This document shows, piece by piece, positions 18,815-33,200 of a stretch of 64,000 nt of DNA. Source of the DNA: Conchocele bisecta. Lineage: Eukaryota > Mollusca > Bivalvia > Lucinida > Thyasiridae. Location: the NCBI GenBank assembly GCA_029237695.1, contig CM055268.1, positions 56,877,131-56,941,130 of the forward strand, in the 5' to 3' direction. The notes under the pieces were generated by a model. The model searched no databases. It saw only the letters and a list, made by a program, of their open reading frames with translations, and was not told the origin of the DNA. Both the position numbers and the translations under genes were made by a program. How positions within the stretch are numbered: the stretch's first letter is position 1; each line of letters opens with the position of its first letter.

Positions 18815-19965
18815 GGGGGCCCGGGGGGCCCGGGGTCATGCTCCCCCGGAAATTTTTGAAATCTATGAGGCGTGAAACGCCATTTCATGCATTCTCAGCA
18901 AGTTTGAGGATGAGAAAATGTTCTTTATTACAGAATTATTGAGCGGGCCAGGCCCCACCCCAACACAATTATTGGGGGCGGGGGGGGGGGCAGGGCCGGG
19001 CCGGGCCGGGCCACCCGCCCCTCCCTTCTGCCGCCCCTGCGGAAACCCCCCGGGGAATTTTAAACAAATTATTAAGAATCGACTTCCATTTCTGACTCTC
19101 GGAATTAAATTTACATCTCGAGCGAGAGGAACGTTTTCCTGTGTAGCCAATATGACCGACGGACTGGCTAATGTACATGTACATGTACCCCGTACTAGCA
19201 GGTAGCAGGTCTATGGGGAAGTGCTGCGCTGACCCCTACTCCCTCGGGCTGCCACGGCCGCCCCCCCCCCCCCCACCCCCCCACCCCCCCCCCCCCCCCC
19301 CCCCACGCCCACACACCGAGGGAAGATATTGTTAGGCGTGTAGTTATTGTGCGTGCTACCCGTCTCGATCCTGTCTATGAATTTACTGCCAGTACTGATT
19401 TCTTTTTGTAAGTGTCTTTATGTTCGCATTTATCAACTGTACTATGCAGATTCCTTCACATAATAATTATTATTTGTTATTTTCGTGACTGATGACCGCG
19501 CGACAGCATGCGTATTTATTTAAAAAATGGAATGTAGTTGTTAAAATCGAAAGTGACCAAAAGAACTTTCCCAGCAAAATGATCCATTACTGTGTATTTT
19601 TATATTTGTGTGGGTTTGAATTTTTGATAATGGGTTTACCATTTGAATTTTTATTTTCATAAACCTGTTCAGCCACGGAGTTTACATAGATCACAGTTTA
19701 CCACCAGTTGGAGTCTGAATTTAAATGCCGTAAAACACAGGAAAGTGCATTTCGAAGTGCTCGAAAATAGGACAACCCCCCCCCCCCCGTTCCTCAAATG
19801 CTGAATCCGCCCCTGCGTTTAATCTGCACATCTGGAATGGGTGTGTATTGGCTTTCTATTATTTACACGCCTCCGACTAGAACGTTCCTTTGATACAAAA
19901 AACAAAGCACGCATACTTGTAGTAAGCAAATTATCAACGATCTGCCAAAGTAGGACTTCTTAAAT
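18815..19965. repeat. interspersed repeat B, copy 1
   Basis: Aligns with 43552-44730 (GGTCATGCTCCCCCGGAAAT..., and the shared CTCGGAATTAAATTTACATC block). It includes long C-runs at ~19261-19304. Copy 2 contains about 115 bp absent here (44391-44505), whereas this copy has ~45 bp near 19881-19926 absent from copy 2. No coding function seen. Confidence 0.7.
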
Positions 19966-20029
19966 GTGTAATTGTTGGAGACCTATGGAACGCCATAGCT
20001 GTCTTATATGCACATATATGTGTATATGG

Positions 20030-20475
20030 TGTGAATTCCTCTTTATATGATGTGAAAACTTCTTTATATGCTGTGCATTGCCCATTATATGATGTGCAAA
20101 CTTCTTTATATGCTGTGCATTCTTCATTATATGATGTGCAAATTTCTTTATATGTTGTGCATTGTTCATTATATGATGTGCAAACTTCTTTATATATATG
20201 CTGCGCATTGTTCATTATATGATGTGCACACTTCTTTATATGCTGTGAATTCTTCATTGTATGAGTGCGCAAACTTCTATATATGCTGTGCATTGTTCAT
20301 TATATGATGTGCAAACTTCATTATATGATGTGCAAACCTCTTTATATGATGTGCAAACTTCTTTATATGCTGTGCATTGTTCATTATATGATGTGCAAAC
20401 TTCTTTATATGCTGTGCATTATTCATTATATGATGTGCAAACCTCTGTATACGATGTGCAAACTTCTTTATATAA
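20030..20475 (-). repeat. 42-bp satellite array, minus orientation
   Basis: About ten units built from two related halves containing CATATAATGAACAATGCA and CATATAAAGAAGTTTGCA on the minus strand. Every frame is open because 42 is divisible by three. Confidence 0.85.
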
Positions 20476-22949
20476 TGCGGATGGTATTCGGCGAATGGAA
20501 CTTTCGGTATTTTGGCGGCCATCTTGGATGACGTAATCATCCAATTTCGGCAAATAATTCTCCAGCGTGAATGATATAATTATGACAAGACCATATTTGT
20601 TCAAATTTGAATTTGACCCCCCTGGTCCTGCCCATTTTGGATCCCGGGGTCAACATATTAACAAACCTGAAAGAGCATTGACTATCAATCATTCCTGCCA
20701 AGCGGCATCGAAATCGGCCTGACATTTTGAGAGAAGATTTCTTAAGAATTTGACGTAATTTTCTATTTCGGCCATCTTGGATTATATGACGACCTCCATT
20801 TTAACAAATATGAAAAGCTTCACTCACAGACCATAACTGCGAAGTTTGATCACCATCGGACTGGCGGTTCACGAGAAGAACACGTTTGAAATTTATAATA
20901 AATTGATGACCTGTTGGACTTTCGGTGGCCATCTTAGACGACCTAATCATCTGATTTGAACATAAAATAGCCCATAGCCTCGCTTCTTATGACATCTGTA
21001 CTGTGACATGTGTGTATATTTGACATGTACATACGTATGTTTCATGTATTCAATGACATGCTTGTGTATTGCTTTGTTTGTGTACATGTACTATTGTTCT
21101 AATGATAAAATAATGAGAAAGTTCTGGAAACACTATAATGCCAATGACCTATGAGTCACTGGATATTATTTTTATCCTTCTATATTTGGCATTCTCTATA
21201 AACTTCTTGCTAGATCTAGCGAAGTCATGATAGTTCTAGTAGGTTTCATTAGAGAATTTTGGAATTTGGGAATTTTGGAGAACATTCCGGAACTTTCTAA
21301 AGGGTATATATAGGGCTGTACATTCAAGGCTAAGGCTAGTGACTCAGATAGTACACTCGCCACTTAATTTCATTTGACCAGTCCGTATGCCACTCAAAAC
21401 GCACAATACACGTAAACTAGTATGGGTTCCCCTCAATCATCTCTAATCGATACCCAGCCATACTATATCAAACACATATAAGCTGATGGGTGCTATAGGA
21501 GGCCTCAAATTATAGGTTACCATACCTGCATAGATTCTCTTATATTTGACGCACATTTTTGGAGCCTGAATTATAAATGCAACATTTATCAAAATTCTGA
21601 AATATAAACCAGACCGACGACCATCGGCCTGCTTCTTTACTGGGCGATATATCCCGGGTATGGAAGGTGTTCGAGCCAATTCCCACCCTTAAATATGAGC
21701 CGAATCGAATCGAAGGCTAAGGAGAGTTGTAACCGAAAGATATTCAAAAGGATTAAATTGTATTCTATTGTTGAGTTTACTTATGAAAAAGTGGACTTGT
21801 ATACGTTGTGGATTTAATTAACACTTTTGAATTTGGATTAAACAAATTAACAGAAAAAGTGAAAATTGTGATTTAAGTGACATTTTGTGAATTTCATTCA
21901 TAATTGGATATATATCGGAATTGTGACATTAAGATGATATTAGTGGATGTATTAAGGACATTCAAAGGTATATTTTATTTGTACATTTGTGTCTTTATTG
22001 TTTCAATAAAACTTATTGTAAAAAGTTTGCTGTCTAGTCTATTGAGACTAGTCTTGCTGAGCAGGATCTATAATCTCGTAACAATATAATATGACCACAT
22101 TTTGACCCCTATTTGACCCCTCGGGCCCCACCCATTTTTGAACCCGGGGTAATCATTTTAACAAATCTGAAAGAGCATTGACTGTCGATCATTCCTGCCA
22201 AATGTCGGTCAATCGGTTCACGAGAAGAAGACGTTTTAAATTTATAATAAAAGGGTGATCAGTGACCTTTCGGCGGCCATCTTGGATGACGCAATCATCC
22301 AGTTTCGACGAAAACTGCTCCACTGGTCCTATAGCGCTCAACTGGTTATTATATATATGCAAGTAAATCTTAGAGAGCTTTATGCATTCATTATTCCTAC
22401 GAAGTTTTGTCGAAACCAGCCTAGTGATTATAATGGGTTAATACCGGTTTGACCTTTTGGCGACCATCTTGGATGACGTAATCATCCGATGTCAATAAAA
22501 ACCGCTTCAGAGCGATCGTCTCCACAATACCTTCGATGTGATATATTACATGACCATATTCGATAAAATGTGAAATTTGACCCCAACTTGACCCCTCCGG
22601 CCCCGCCCAGTTTTGACCCCGTGGCCACCATTTTAACAGATCCGAAACAGCGTCGTTCACTATCAATAATTCCTGCCAAGTTTCATTGAAATCGGTCTGG
22701 CGGTTCGTAACAAGAAGATGTTGACCTTCTTTTCCACGGCGCCTATCTTGGATTATGCGACGACCTCCAATTTTACCAAATTCTGACATAATCCCCACCC
22801 AAATTAGCATCGCTGTGAAGTTTAATCCAAACATTGGTCAAGCGGTTCGTGAGAAGAAGACGTTTGCAATTGTGGATAGCAATCGTGGCGGCGATGGAAG
22901 GAATTTTGACGGTGTATATAAATTTCCATACCGGTAATAATATCCAGAG

Positions 22950-23100
22950 CATATGAGGAAGTTTGCACAGCATATAAAGAAGTTTGCACATCATATAACG
23001 AACAATGCACATCATATAAAGAAGTTTGCACATGATATAAAGAAGTTTGATATAAATAAGTTTGCACACCATATAAAGAAGTTTGTACATGATATAAAGA
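22950..23100 (+). repeat. short 42-bp satellite block near palindrome centre
   Basis: Several half-units (CATATAAAGAAGTTTGCA) in plus orientation, some units degenerate; the matching block in copy 2 is 48368-48525. Confidence 0.75.
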
Positions 23101-23559
23101 CATTTCTTCAATTCAAAATGGCGGACAAATTTCAAAATGGCCACCATCTAAAATTGCTTTCACCCAGACCTCTGTTTGTCATACTAATATGGTGTATATA
23201 ACTATGTTTCCAGGGTCAATCGATGCAATGGAAACAACACAAATATCATTGGCTTATTTGGTTTAGGCACCCATTTTGAATTCCAAAATGGCCACCATCC
23301 TAACTTATATTGTCGATAGATCATGTGAAACTCATAGATGCATACTTCTGGTACGTAAATTCATGTGTTCAGGATCAAGGAATACATACATAAGGAACAA
23401 TAGAAATATCATCAGATCATGTGATTTAGGCTGCCGTCTTGAATTTCAAAATGGCCGTCAAAGGTGGCAACCATTCTAACTTATTTGGCTCATACGTTGG
23501 GCTGTTGCACACAGTCACAAAGGCACCCTGTTTGTGCCTATATACGCATGTATAGCTCC

Positions 23560-23720
23560 TCTGAGCCGAAGGCTCAAGTGAGCCATTGTTACCGCGTTTC
23601 GTCCGTCCGTCCATCCGTCAACACTTTTCCGACATCTTCTTCTTCTGAACAGCTGGGCCGATGTTGACCAAACTTCATGGGCATGGTCTATGCGTTATTC
23701 ATTTTCAGATTTGTTAAAAT
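23560..23720 (+). repeat. mollusc-type interspersed repeat fragment
   Basis: GCTCAAGTGAGCCATTGTTACC followed by repeated GTCCGTCC and ACCAAACTTCATGGGCATGG. I associate this with abundant bivalve repeats; the copy-2 counterpart is at about 48980-49130. Confidence 0.5.
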
Positions 23721-25884
23721 GGGCGTTATCGCATATTCAAGATAAGTAGAAAAGTATGTCAAATTCTTAAACAAAACATTTTCTCACGAACTACCCGACC
23801 GATTTCGACAAAACGGCAGAAATGATCGATAGTCAAAAACCCTTTCAGATGTGTTACAATGATGATACTGGGAATACAAAATGGGTGGGGCCCAGGGGGG
23901 GGGGTCAAGTAGGGGTCAAATTTCAAATGTCATGTTATATATCAAATAGAAGGTATCGAGGAGGCGATTACTGTGGAGCAGTTTTCTCCGAAACCGGATG
24001 ATTACGTCATCCAAGATGGCCACCGAAAGGTCATTGATCACCCTTTTATTATGAATTTAAAACGTCTTATTCTCGTGAACCGATTGACCTTTGGTTATCA
24101 AACCTCACAGTTATAGTCCGTCTGTGAAGCCTTTTCATATTTCTTAAAACGTCACATATTGCAAAATGGCCGCCATAGAAAAGTAAGTCATATTCTTAAA
24201 ACTGCTTATGATATTCACGAACCGCCACACCGACATCTGCGAAACTTGGCAGGAATGATCGATAGTTAATGCTCTTTCAGATTTGTTAAAATTATTACCC
24301 CTGGATCAAAAATGGGTGGGGCCCGAGGGTCAACTAGGAGTCAAATTTCACATTTGACCAAATATGGTCATGTTATATTGTCACGAGATTATGTCACTGT
24401 GATCAGTATAGCCTCTGGCAATAATTTCTCTGTGATCAGTATAGCCTCTGGCAATAATTTCTGCGAACAGTATAGATCCTGATCAGCAAGACTAGTTTCA
24501 ATAACAGAACGAGTGAAGCCAGCAAACTTTTTACAATAAGTTTGAAACAATAAAGACACACATTTACAAAGTACAAATAAAATATAACTTTGAATGTCCT
24601 GAATAAATCCACTAATATCGTCTTAATGTCACAATTCCGATATATATCCAATTCTGAATGAAATTCACAAAATGTCACTGTTTTAGCCACTTAAATCACA
24701 ATTTTCACTTTTTCTGCTAATTTGCTTATTCCAAATTCGAAAGTGTTAATTAAATCCACAGAGTATATATGTCTACTTTTTCAAAGTTTAACTCCACAAT
24801 TATAGAATACACTTTAATCCTTTTGAATATCTTTTGGTTACAACTCTCCTTAGCCTTGAATGTGTAGCCCTATATATACCCTTTGGAAAGTTCCGGAATG
24901 TTCTCCAAAATTCCCCAAATTCCAGAATTCTCTAATGAAACCTACTAGAACAATCATGACTTCGCTAGATCTAGCAAGAAGTTTCTAGAGAATGCCAAAT
25001 ATACAATGATACAAATAATATCCAGTGACACAAAGGTCATGGACATTTTAGTGTTTCCAGAACTTTCCTTGGTAGTTTATCATTAGAACAATAGTACATG
25101 TACACAAACATTTTAGTGTTTCCAGAACTTTCCTTGGTAGTTTATCATTAGAACAATAGTACATGTACACAAACAAAACAATACACATGAATGTCATTGA
25201 ATACATGCACACATACGGATGTACATGTCAAATATACACACATTCAACAATGCTGATGTCATAAGAAGCGATGCTATGCCGAGCTTATGCACATGCCAGT
25301 TTCCATGCACTACATAAACACAGCATCATGCATTGAAGCTTAACTGATTATCAAATATCGGCACATGTAACAATATATCAAATAGAAGGTTTCGAGAAGA
25401 CAACCATTCTGGGACATTTTTTGTTGAAATCAGATGATTAGGTTGTCTAAGATGGCCACCGAAAGTCCAACAGGTCATCCATTTATTATAAATTTCAAAC
25501 GTGTTCTTCTCATGAACCGTCTTTCCGATGGTGGTCAAACTTCACAGTTATGGTCTGTGGGTGAAGCCTTTTCATAATTGTTAAAATGGAGGTCGTCATA
25601 TAAACCAAGATAGCCGCTATAGAAAATTAGGTCAAATTCTTAAGAAATCTTCTCACAAACTGTCAGACCGATTTCGATGCCACTTGGCAGGAATGATTGA
25701 TAGTCAATGCTCTTTCGGGTTTGTTAAAATGTTTACCGCGGGATCCAAAGGGGTCAAATTCAAATTTGACCAACTACGGTCTTGTCATAATTATATCAAT
25801 CACGCTGGAGCATATTTTGCCGGAATTGGATGATTACGTCATCCAAAAAGATCGAAAGTTCCATATGCCTAATACCATCCACAT

Positions 25885-28800
25885 CATATAATAACCAATG
25901 CACAGCATATAAAGAAGTGTGCACATCATATAATGAACAATGCACATCATATAAAGAAGTGTGCACATCATATAATGAACAAAGCACAGCATATAAAGAA
26001 GTTTGAACATCATACAATGAACAATGCACAGCATATAAAGAAGTTTGCACATCATATAATGAACAATGCACAACATATACATAAGTTTGCACATTATATA
26101 ATGAAACATGACAGGCATATAAAGTAAGTGGTGCACATCATATATGAACAATGCCACAGCATATAAAGAAGTTTGCTCATCATATAATGAACAATGCACA
26201 GTCATATAATGAAGTTTGACATCATAATTATAATGAACAATGCACAGCATATAAAGAAGTTTGCATCATATAATGGAAAAAGCACAGCATATAAAGAAGT
26301 TTGCCATCTTAATTATAATGAACAGATGCACAGCATATAAAGAAGTTTGCACATCATATAATGAACAATGCACAGCAATTTAAAGAAAGTTTGCACGTCA
26401 TATAATGCATAATGCACAGGTATATAAAGAAGTTTGCACATCCTTAATTAACAATTGCACAGCATATAAAGAAGTTTGCACATCATATATTGAACAATGC
26501 ATCATATAAAGAAATGTGCACATTCATATATAATGAACAAGCACAGCATATAAAGAAGTTTGCACATCATATAATGACAATGTACATCATATAAAGAAGA
26601 TTGCACTCAAATAATGAACAATGCACAGCATATAAAGAAGATTGCACATCATATAATGAACAATGCACAGCATATAAAGAGTTTGCACATGTATAATGAA
26701 CAATGCAAGCATATAAAGAGATTGCACATCATATAATGAATCAATGCCACAGCATTTAGAGAAGTTTGCACATCATAATAATGAACAAATTGCACAAGCA
26801 TATTTAAGAAGATTCACATCATTATAATGAACAATGCAACAGAATATAAAGAAGAATTGCCACATAATATAATGAATCAATGCAACAAAAAGCATAATTA
26901 AGAAGATTTGCACCATCATATAATGAACAATGCAACAGCATAATAAAGAAAGGGGGTATTTGCACAATCATATAATGAACAATGCACAAGGATATAAAGA
27001 AGTGTTTGCAATCTTATAATGGAACAGATGCAACAGCATATAAGAAAGATTGGCACATCTTATAATGGAACAAAATTTGCACAGCATATAGGAAGTTGCA
27101 CATCAATTATAATGAACCAACTGCACAGCATTATAAGAAGTTTGCACATCTTATAAATGAACCAATGCACAACATATATTTTAAGAAGATTGCCACAATC
27201 AGATAATGAAACAATGACAAGCATTTAAAGAAGTTTGCACATCATATATTGATCATTGCACAGCTATAAAGAAGATTTGCACATCATATAATGAACAATG
27301 CACAGCATAATTTAAAGAAGAAAAATTGCACAATCATATAATTGAACAATGCTCAGCATATAAAGAAATTTGCACATCATATAATGAACAATTTGCACAG
27401 ATATAAGAAGTTTTCACATCGTAGAATGAACCAATGCACAAGCATATAAAGAAGTTTGGCACTTCATATAATGAACAATTGCAAAACATATAAAGAAAGT
27501 TTGCAAACGTCATATAATGATCAATTTGCACTGAATATACAGAAGTTTGCAAAAATCATTTAATGAACAAATACACAGGCATATAAAGAAATTTGCCACA
27601 TCATAAATTTTGACAATGCACGCCATATAAAGGGGGGGGGGGGGGGGGGGGAAAAAAGTTTGACATTCATATAATGAAAAATGCACAAAGAATTATACAT
27701 AAGGTGCTTTGCAACATCCATAAAATAATTGAAAACAATGCACAGCATAATAAGAAAGTTTGAACATCTACAATGAACACATTTTGCACGCATAATAAAG
27801 AAGTTTGCACTCATATAATGAAACAATGCACAACTTATTAACATAAGTTTGCACATTTTATATGAACCAATGCACAAAAGCATAAATAAGAAGTTTGCAC
27901 ATCATATAAATGAACAATGCACAGCATATAAAGAAAGTGTGCAATCTTATAATGAACAATTGCACAGAATATAAAGAGTTTGCTCATCATATAATGAATC
28001 AATCGCACAAGCAAATTTAAAAGAAAGTTTGACCATCATAATTTAATGATCAATGCACAAAGCATTATAAAAGAAGTTTGCACATCATATAATTGAAACA
28101 ATGCACAGCATTAAAGAAGTTTGCACATCCATAATTATAATGGAACAATGCACAGCTATAAAGAAAAAGTAATGCAACATCTATAATGAACAAATGCACT
28201 AGCATATAAAGAAAGTTGTGCAACGTCATAGAATGAATAATTGCACAGCATATAAAGAAGTCTTTGCACATCCTATAATTAAACAATGCACAGCATATAA
28301 AGGTTTGCACCATCATATAATGAACAATGCACATCATATAAAGAAATGTGCCACATCATATAATTGAACAATGCACAAGCATATTAAAGAAGTTTTCACA
28401 TCATATAATGAACAATGTAGAAACGTATAAAGAGATTGCACATCTTATAATGAACAATGCACGCTTTAAAGAAGAATTGCACATTCAATATATATTAACA
28501 ATGCACAGCCATATAAGAAGTTTGAACAATTCGTATAATGAACAATGCACAAGCATTAAAGAAGATTTGCACATCATATAATGATCAAACGCACAGCTTA
28601 TAGAGAAAGTTTGCAACAATCATAAAATGAAACCAATTGCACAGCATTAAAGAAGAAGATTGCACATCATATAATGAACAAAATGCACAGCATAATAAAG
28701 AAGATTGCACATCATATAATGAACAATGCACAGCATAGTAAAGAAGAATTGCACAAATCATATAATGAAACATTGCACTGCATATAATGAAGTTTGCACA

Positions 28801-31215
28801 TATATAAATGAACTATTGGCAACGATCATATAATTGAGAAATGCACAGCATATAGAGAAGTTTGCACATCTTAATAATGAACAATGCACAGCATAATAAA
28901 GAAAGTTTGCACATCATATAAGAACAAATTGCACAAACATATAAGAAGATTGACATCCATATAATTGAACAATGCACAGCATATAAAGAAGTTTGCACAT
29001 CTTATATGAACAATGCACAGAATTATAAAGAAGAAATTGCACATTCATATAATGAACAATGCACAGCATATAAAGAAGTTGGCACATTATAATAAGAACA
29101 AATGCACAAGCATATTTTAAAGAAGTTTTCACATCGTATAAATGAACAATGCAACAGGCATATAAGAGAAAAATTGATCATCATATAATGAACAATTGCA
29201 CAAGCATATAAAGAAGTTTGACTTCTATAATGAACAATGCGCAGCGTATAAAGAAGTTTGCACATCATACAATGAACAATGCACAGCATATAAAGAAGTT
29301 TGCACATCATATAATGAACAATGCACAGCATATACATAGTGTGCACATCATATAATGACAAAGCAGCAGCATATTAAAGAAAGTTTGAACATCATACAAT
29401 GAACAATGCACAGCATATAAAAGAAGTTTTGCACATATTTATAATGAAAACATGCACAAAATAAAATACATAAGTTTGCACATTATTTATAATGAACAAT
29501 GCACAGGCATATAAAGAAGTTTGCACATTCACTATAAATGATAACAATGCACGCATATAAAGAAGTGTGCACATCATATAATGAACAATGCACAGCATAT
29601 AAAGAAGTTTGCTCATCATATAATGAACAATGCACAGCATATAAAGAAGTTTGCACATCATAATTATAATGAACAATGCACAGCATATAAAGAAGTTTGC
29701 ACATCATATAATGAACAATGCACAGCATATAAAGAAGTTTGCACATCATAATTATAATGAACAATGCACAGCATATAAAGAAGTTTGCACATCATATAAT
29801 GAACAATGCACAGCATATAAAGAAGTTTGCACGTCATATAATGAATAATGCACAGCATATAAAGAAGTTTGCACATCCTATAAATTAACAATGCACAGCA
29901 TATAATGAGTTTGCACACATATAATGAACAATGCTACATATAAAGAAAAAATGTGCACATCATATAATGAACAATGACAGCATATAAAGAAGTTTTCACA
30001 TCATATAATGAACAATGTTACATCATATAAAGAAGATTGCACATATATAATGAAACAAATGCACAGCATAAAGAAGATTGCACATAATATAAATGAACAA
30101 TGCACAGCATATAAAGAAGTTTGCACATCGTATAATGAACAATGCACAGCATATAAAGAAGATTGCACATCATATAATGATCAACGCACAGCATATAGAG
30201 AAGTTTGCACATCATATAATGAACAATGCACAGCATATAAAGAAGATTGCACATCATATAATGAACAATGCACAGCATATAAAGAAGATTGCACATCATA
30301 TAATGAACAATGCACAGCATATAAAGAAGATTGCACATCATATAATGAACAATGCACAGCATATAAAGAAGTTTGCACATCATATAATGAACTATTGCAC
30401 ATCATATAATGAGCAATGCACAGCATATAGAGAAGTTTGCACATCATATAATGAACAATGCACAGCATATAAAGAAGTTTGCACATCATATAATGAACAA
30501 TGCACAACATATAAAGAAGATTGCACATCATATAATGAACAATGCACAGCATATAAAGAAGTTTGCACATCATATAATGAACAATGCACAGCATATAAAG
30601 AAGATTGCACATCATATAATGAACAATGCCACAGCATATAAAGAAGTTTGCACATTATATAATGAACAATGCACAGCATATAAAGAAGTTTTCACATCGT
30701 ATAATGAACAATGCACAGCATATAAAGAAGATTGCACATCATATAATGAACAATGCACAGCATATAAAGAAGTTTGCACTTCATATAATGAACAATGCAC
30801 AACATATAAAGAAGTTTGCACGTCATATAATGAACAATGCACAGCATATACAAGAAGTTTGCACATCATATAATGAACAATACACAGCATATAAAGAAAT
30901 TTGCACATCATATTATGAACAATGCACAGCATATAAAGAAGTTTGCACATCATATAATGAACAATGCACAGCATATACATAAGTTTTCACATTATATAAT
31001 GAACAATACACAGCATATAAAGAAATTTGCACATCATATAATGAACAATGCACAGCATATAAAGAAGTTTGCACATCATATAATGAACAATGCACAGCAT
31101 ATACATAAGTTTGCACATTATATAATGAACAATGCACAGCATATAAAGAAGTTTGCACATCATATAATGAACAATGCACAGCATATACAGAAGTGTGCAC
31201 ATCATATAATGAAGA
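25885..31215 (+). repeat. long 42-bp satellite array, plus orientation
   Basis: About 125 units. At 25885-26090 and from about 29560 to 31215 units keep exact 42-bp spacing. Between about 26090 and 29560 nearly every unit has random one- or two-base insertions and deletions, plus a G20 run at 27632-27651. That looks like uncorrected long-read consensus rather than biological divergence. The translated frames over this region are not genes. Confidence 0.85.
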
Positions 31216-31529
31216 ATGCGCACCATATAAACATATATGTGCATATAAGACAGATATGGCGTTCCATAGAGACCTGTGCATATGTGCAGTCTGTTTAGTG
31301 TATGCAATGATTGCAAATATACTAGTAAAATTGCTATACATTCATATAACCATATTTACAAGTGGTCATTTCAAAGAATATTTACATTGTTATCAAACAG
31401 CAATCGTACGGCTGATTCAATGTGATATTTTTGAAAGTCGCTAAAATTACGTGACAAGGTACATGTAAGTGGTAGCAAATACAGATACAAATCAGTAGGC
31501 TACGTCCCTGGTGGCTACAATTATGTTCG

Positions 31530-33100
31530 CAGTAAATATGCATGTGGTACAATACCAACACACTAAATACTAAAACATGGTTGACCCAGTGTCACCATGA
31601 TACGATATGCCAGGAGCCGCGTATGTTTGGCACTACCCTAATCTGTAATAAGTTTATTTTTCTGAAAATTTCCAAATTGTATTTTTATGTGATTTTCGAA
31701 ACATTCGACAGGCGAAACAGTAAATTAAATTAAATTAATTTTATCCAGAATACGTGTCCCAGTTAATGAGCCAACTGTTTACATTTCTTTAATAAAAGTA
31801 ACGTTTGCGGGCACACCTAATATGAACAGGACCGTTTAGCACAATTAGTAAAGAGCGCACACGTGCGCCCCGGGTTCGATCCTCAATTTGTAAGTATATG
31901 TATATCTGATGGTGGTCGCCAGACAAGATAAGTTTGATTTCTTTGAGTATTCCGGTTTCAACCCAAATTAAGAAACATACAGACGCATCCATCTACGCCG
32001 ACTACAATTGTTCCCGCGTTTGTATTGTATAAATAATTATAAATAAAGTTTTAAAGAAATATTAGTGATTTTGTGATGTGTTATCTAAAAATAACGGTCG
32101 TATGGTTATGTAGTTTCAAATGTCAGGGCACAAGTCGTCCATATATATCATGTATATTATAAAAAATCATTTGCAATATGCCCATTTGTATAAAATATAA
32201 TCGACAGAATCAGTACTTGTTTTCTTGCATGAAACCGAAAAAACAGACAACTTTCTGAACCACTATGAAAACAACTGTAAAATTCTGCTACGCATATCCA
32301 AAATTAAAATGTTTGTGAGCCACAAATAGTATGCGTACGGTTATAAATAGGACAACTTATTGCAATGACGCAAATATTTCGAGTATCAAAAGCCTATGTG
32401 ACGTTGGTAAACTTAAGCGTAACTTTGCGACTTCAGACTTTCATGACGTTGTCATTAAGGCTGGTTTTCACAGAGCGCGGCCCATATATATATCGGACGA
32501 GTATCCATGAGTGCATACGTACCAATTACGGAATGATAAATGGTGTTAGTTGTATAGTCCGGCAGCAGGGTTTTGAATACCATATTTGTAAGTGGCAATT
32601 TTAAGCTTGTCAAGCCTGCATCCTTGAGCGTTTTGATAACTCGGCATTAATTCAAGATGGCCACCAAATAGTTATACTATGCTATATTGTTGCATCCACA
32701 CCAGGTATTTAAGTAATTTAAGAGCGAATAATGGATTTGACAGATGAGCTACTAAAATGCGATTCAATAACCGTGGCATTGGAAAACAATCCAAGATGAT
32801 CGCCAAATAAAACGATTTTACATTTAATTTACCCGCGCACGTCATATTGAAGAAATAAGTAGACCAAACATGTAGTTATTGACAGTGACATACTCAATAA
32901 ACATGTTCAGTACATTTGATATGCAATAATACAATTGTGTCAATAACGAAAGTCCAAGGCGGTCCGCAAATAAAAATGTATTACCAGATAATTTCAATAT
33001 TTTCTATTAATAAATACTCAGAGTAAACGGGTATAGTAGTACATTTTCATTAACGTAGCTATGTAATTAGATAACTCTGCCAATATCCGACCATCTTGGA
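31530..33100 (+). repeat. outer arm (right) of composite repeat, copy 1
   Basis: Inverted match to 16860-18790 up to about 32530, and direct match to 62490-64000 over its whole length, so similarity with copy 2 continues to the end of the window. Includes the SINE-like segment 31800-32010. Confidence 0.7.
31800..32010 (+). repeat. tRNA-derived SINE-like segment
   Basis: A-box-like TAGCACAATTAGTAAAG (~31837-31853) and B-box GGGTTCGATCC (31872-31882) precede a conserved body (CTGATGGTGGTCGCCAGAC...). Direct copy at 62735-62975; inverted copies with decayed boxes at ~18145-18350 and ~41425-41630. Confidence 0.5.
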
Positions 33101-33200
33101 CCTCTGCTAATGGCAGAGTTATCGGTATGTAATTAGTTAACTATGTCAATAACATCGGTCCAATTTGGCCGTCACATATACTAAAGTTATTGGTACTACA
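32640..33200. repeat. degenerate periodic repeat with YY1-like motif (plus)
   Basis: CAAGATGGCCACCAAATA at ~32653, CAAGATGATCGCCAAATAA at ~32792, CAAGGCGGTCCGCAAATAA at ~32955 and CAATTTGGCCGTCACATA at ~33161, each preceded by AATAAC or a near form; spacing 139-206 bp. Sequence between the motifs is barely alignable. Confidence 0.5.

Larger units (their letters stand above)
19983..31269. mobile_element. giant foldback (palindromic) element, copy 1
   Basis: The left edge 19983-20032 (CTATGGAACGCCATAGCTGT...) is repeated in inverted form at 31221-31269 (...GATATGGCGTTCCATAG). Inward of both edges are 42-bp satellite arrays in opposite orientation (20030-20475 minus; 25885-31215 plus). Next come inverted matching segments: 20481-20980 with 25380-25880, 21000-21300 with ~24890-25250, 21720-22080 with 24440-24830, 22085-22330 with ~23890-24340. 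A short satellite block (22950-23100) lies near the centre. No protein-coding frame is credible; all long frames are satellite translations. It resembles FB/Galileo-type foldback transposons in general plan only. Confidence 0.6.

Noticed and set aside
19934..31298. Many long frames with MCKLLYM.., ..AVHCSLYDVQTS.. or ..EQCTAYKEVCTSYN.. translations
   Set aside because: They are readings of the 42-bp satellite, whose length is divisible by three; all frames stay open. Not genes.
31828..31890. Functional tRNA gene
   Set aside because: A- and B-box-like sequences are present but there is no cloverleaf with a paired acceptor stem.
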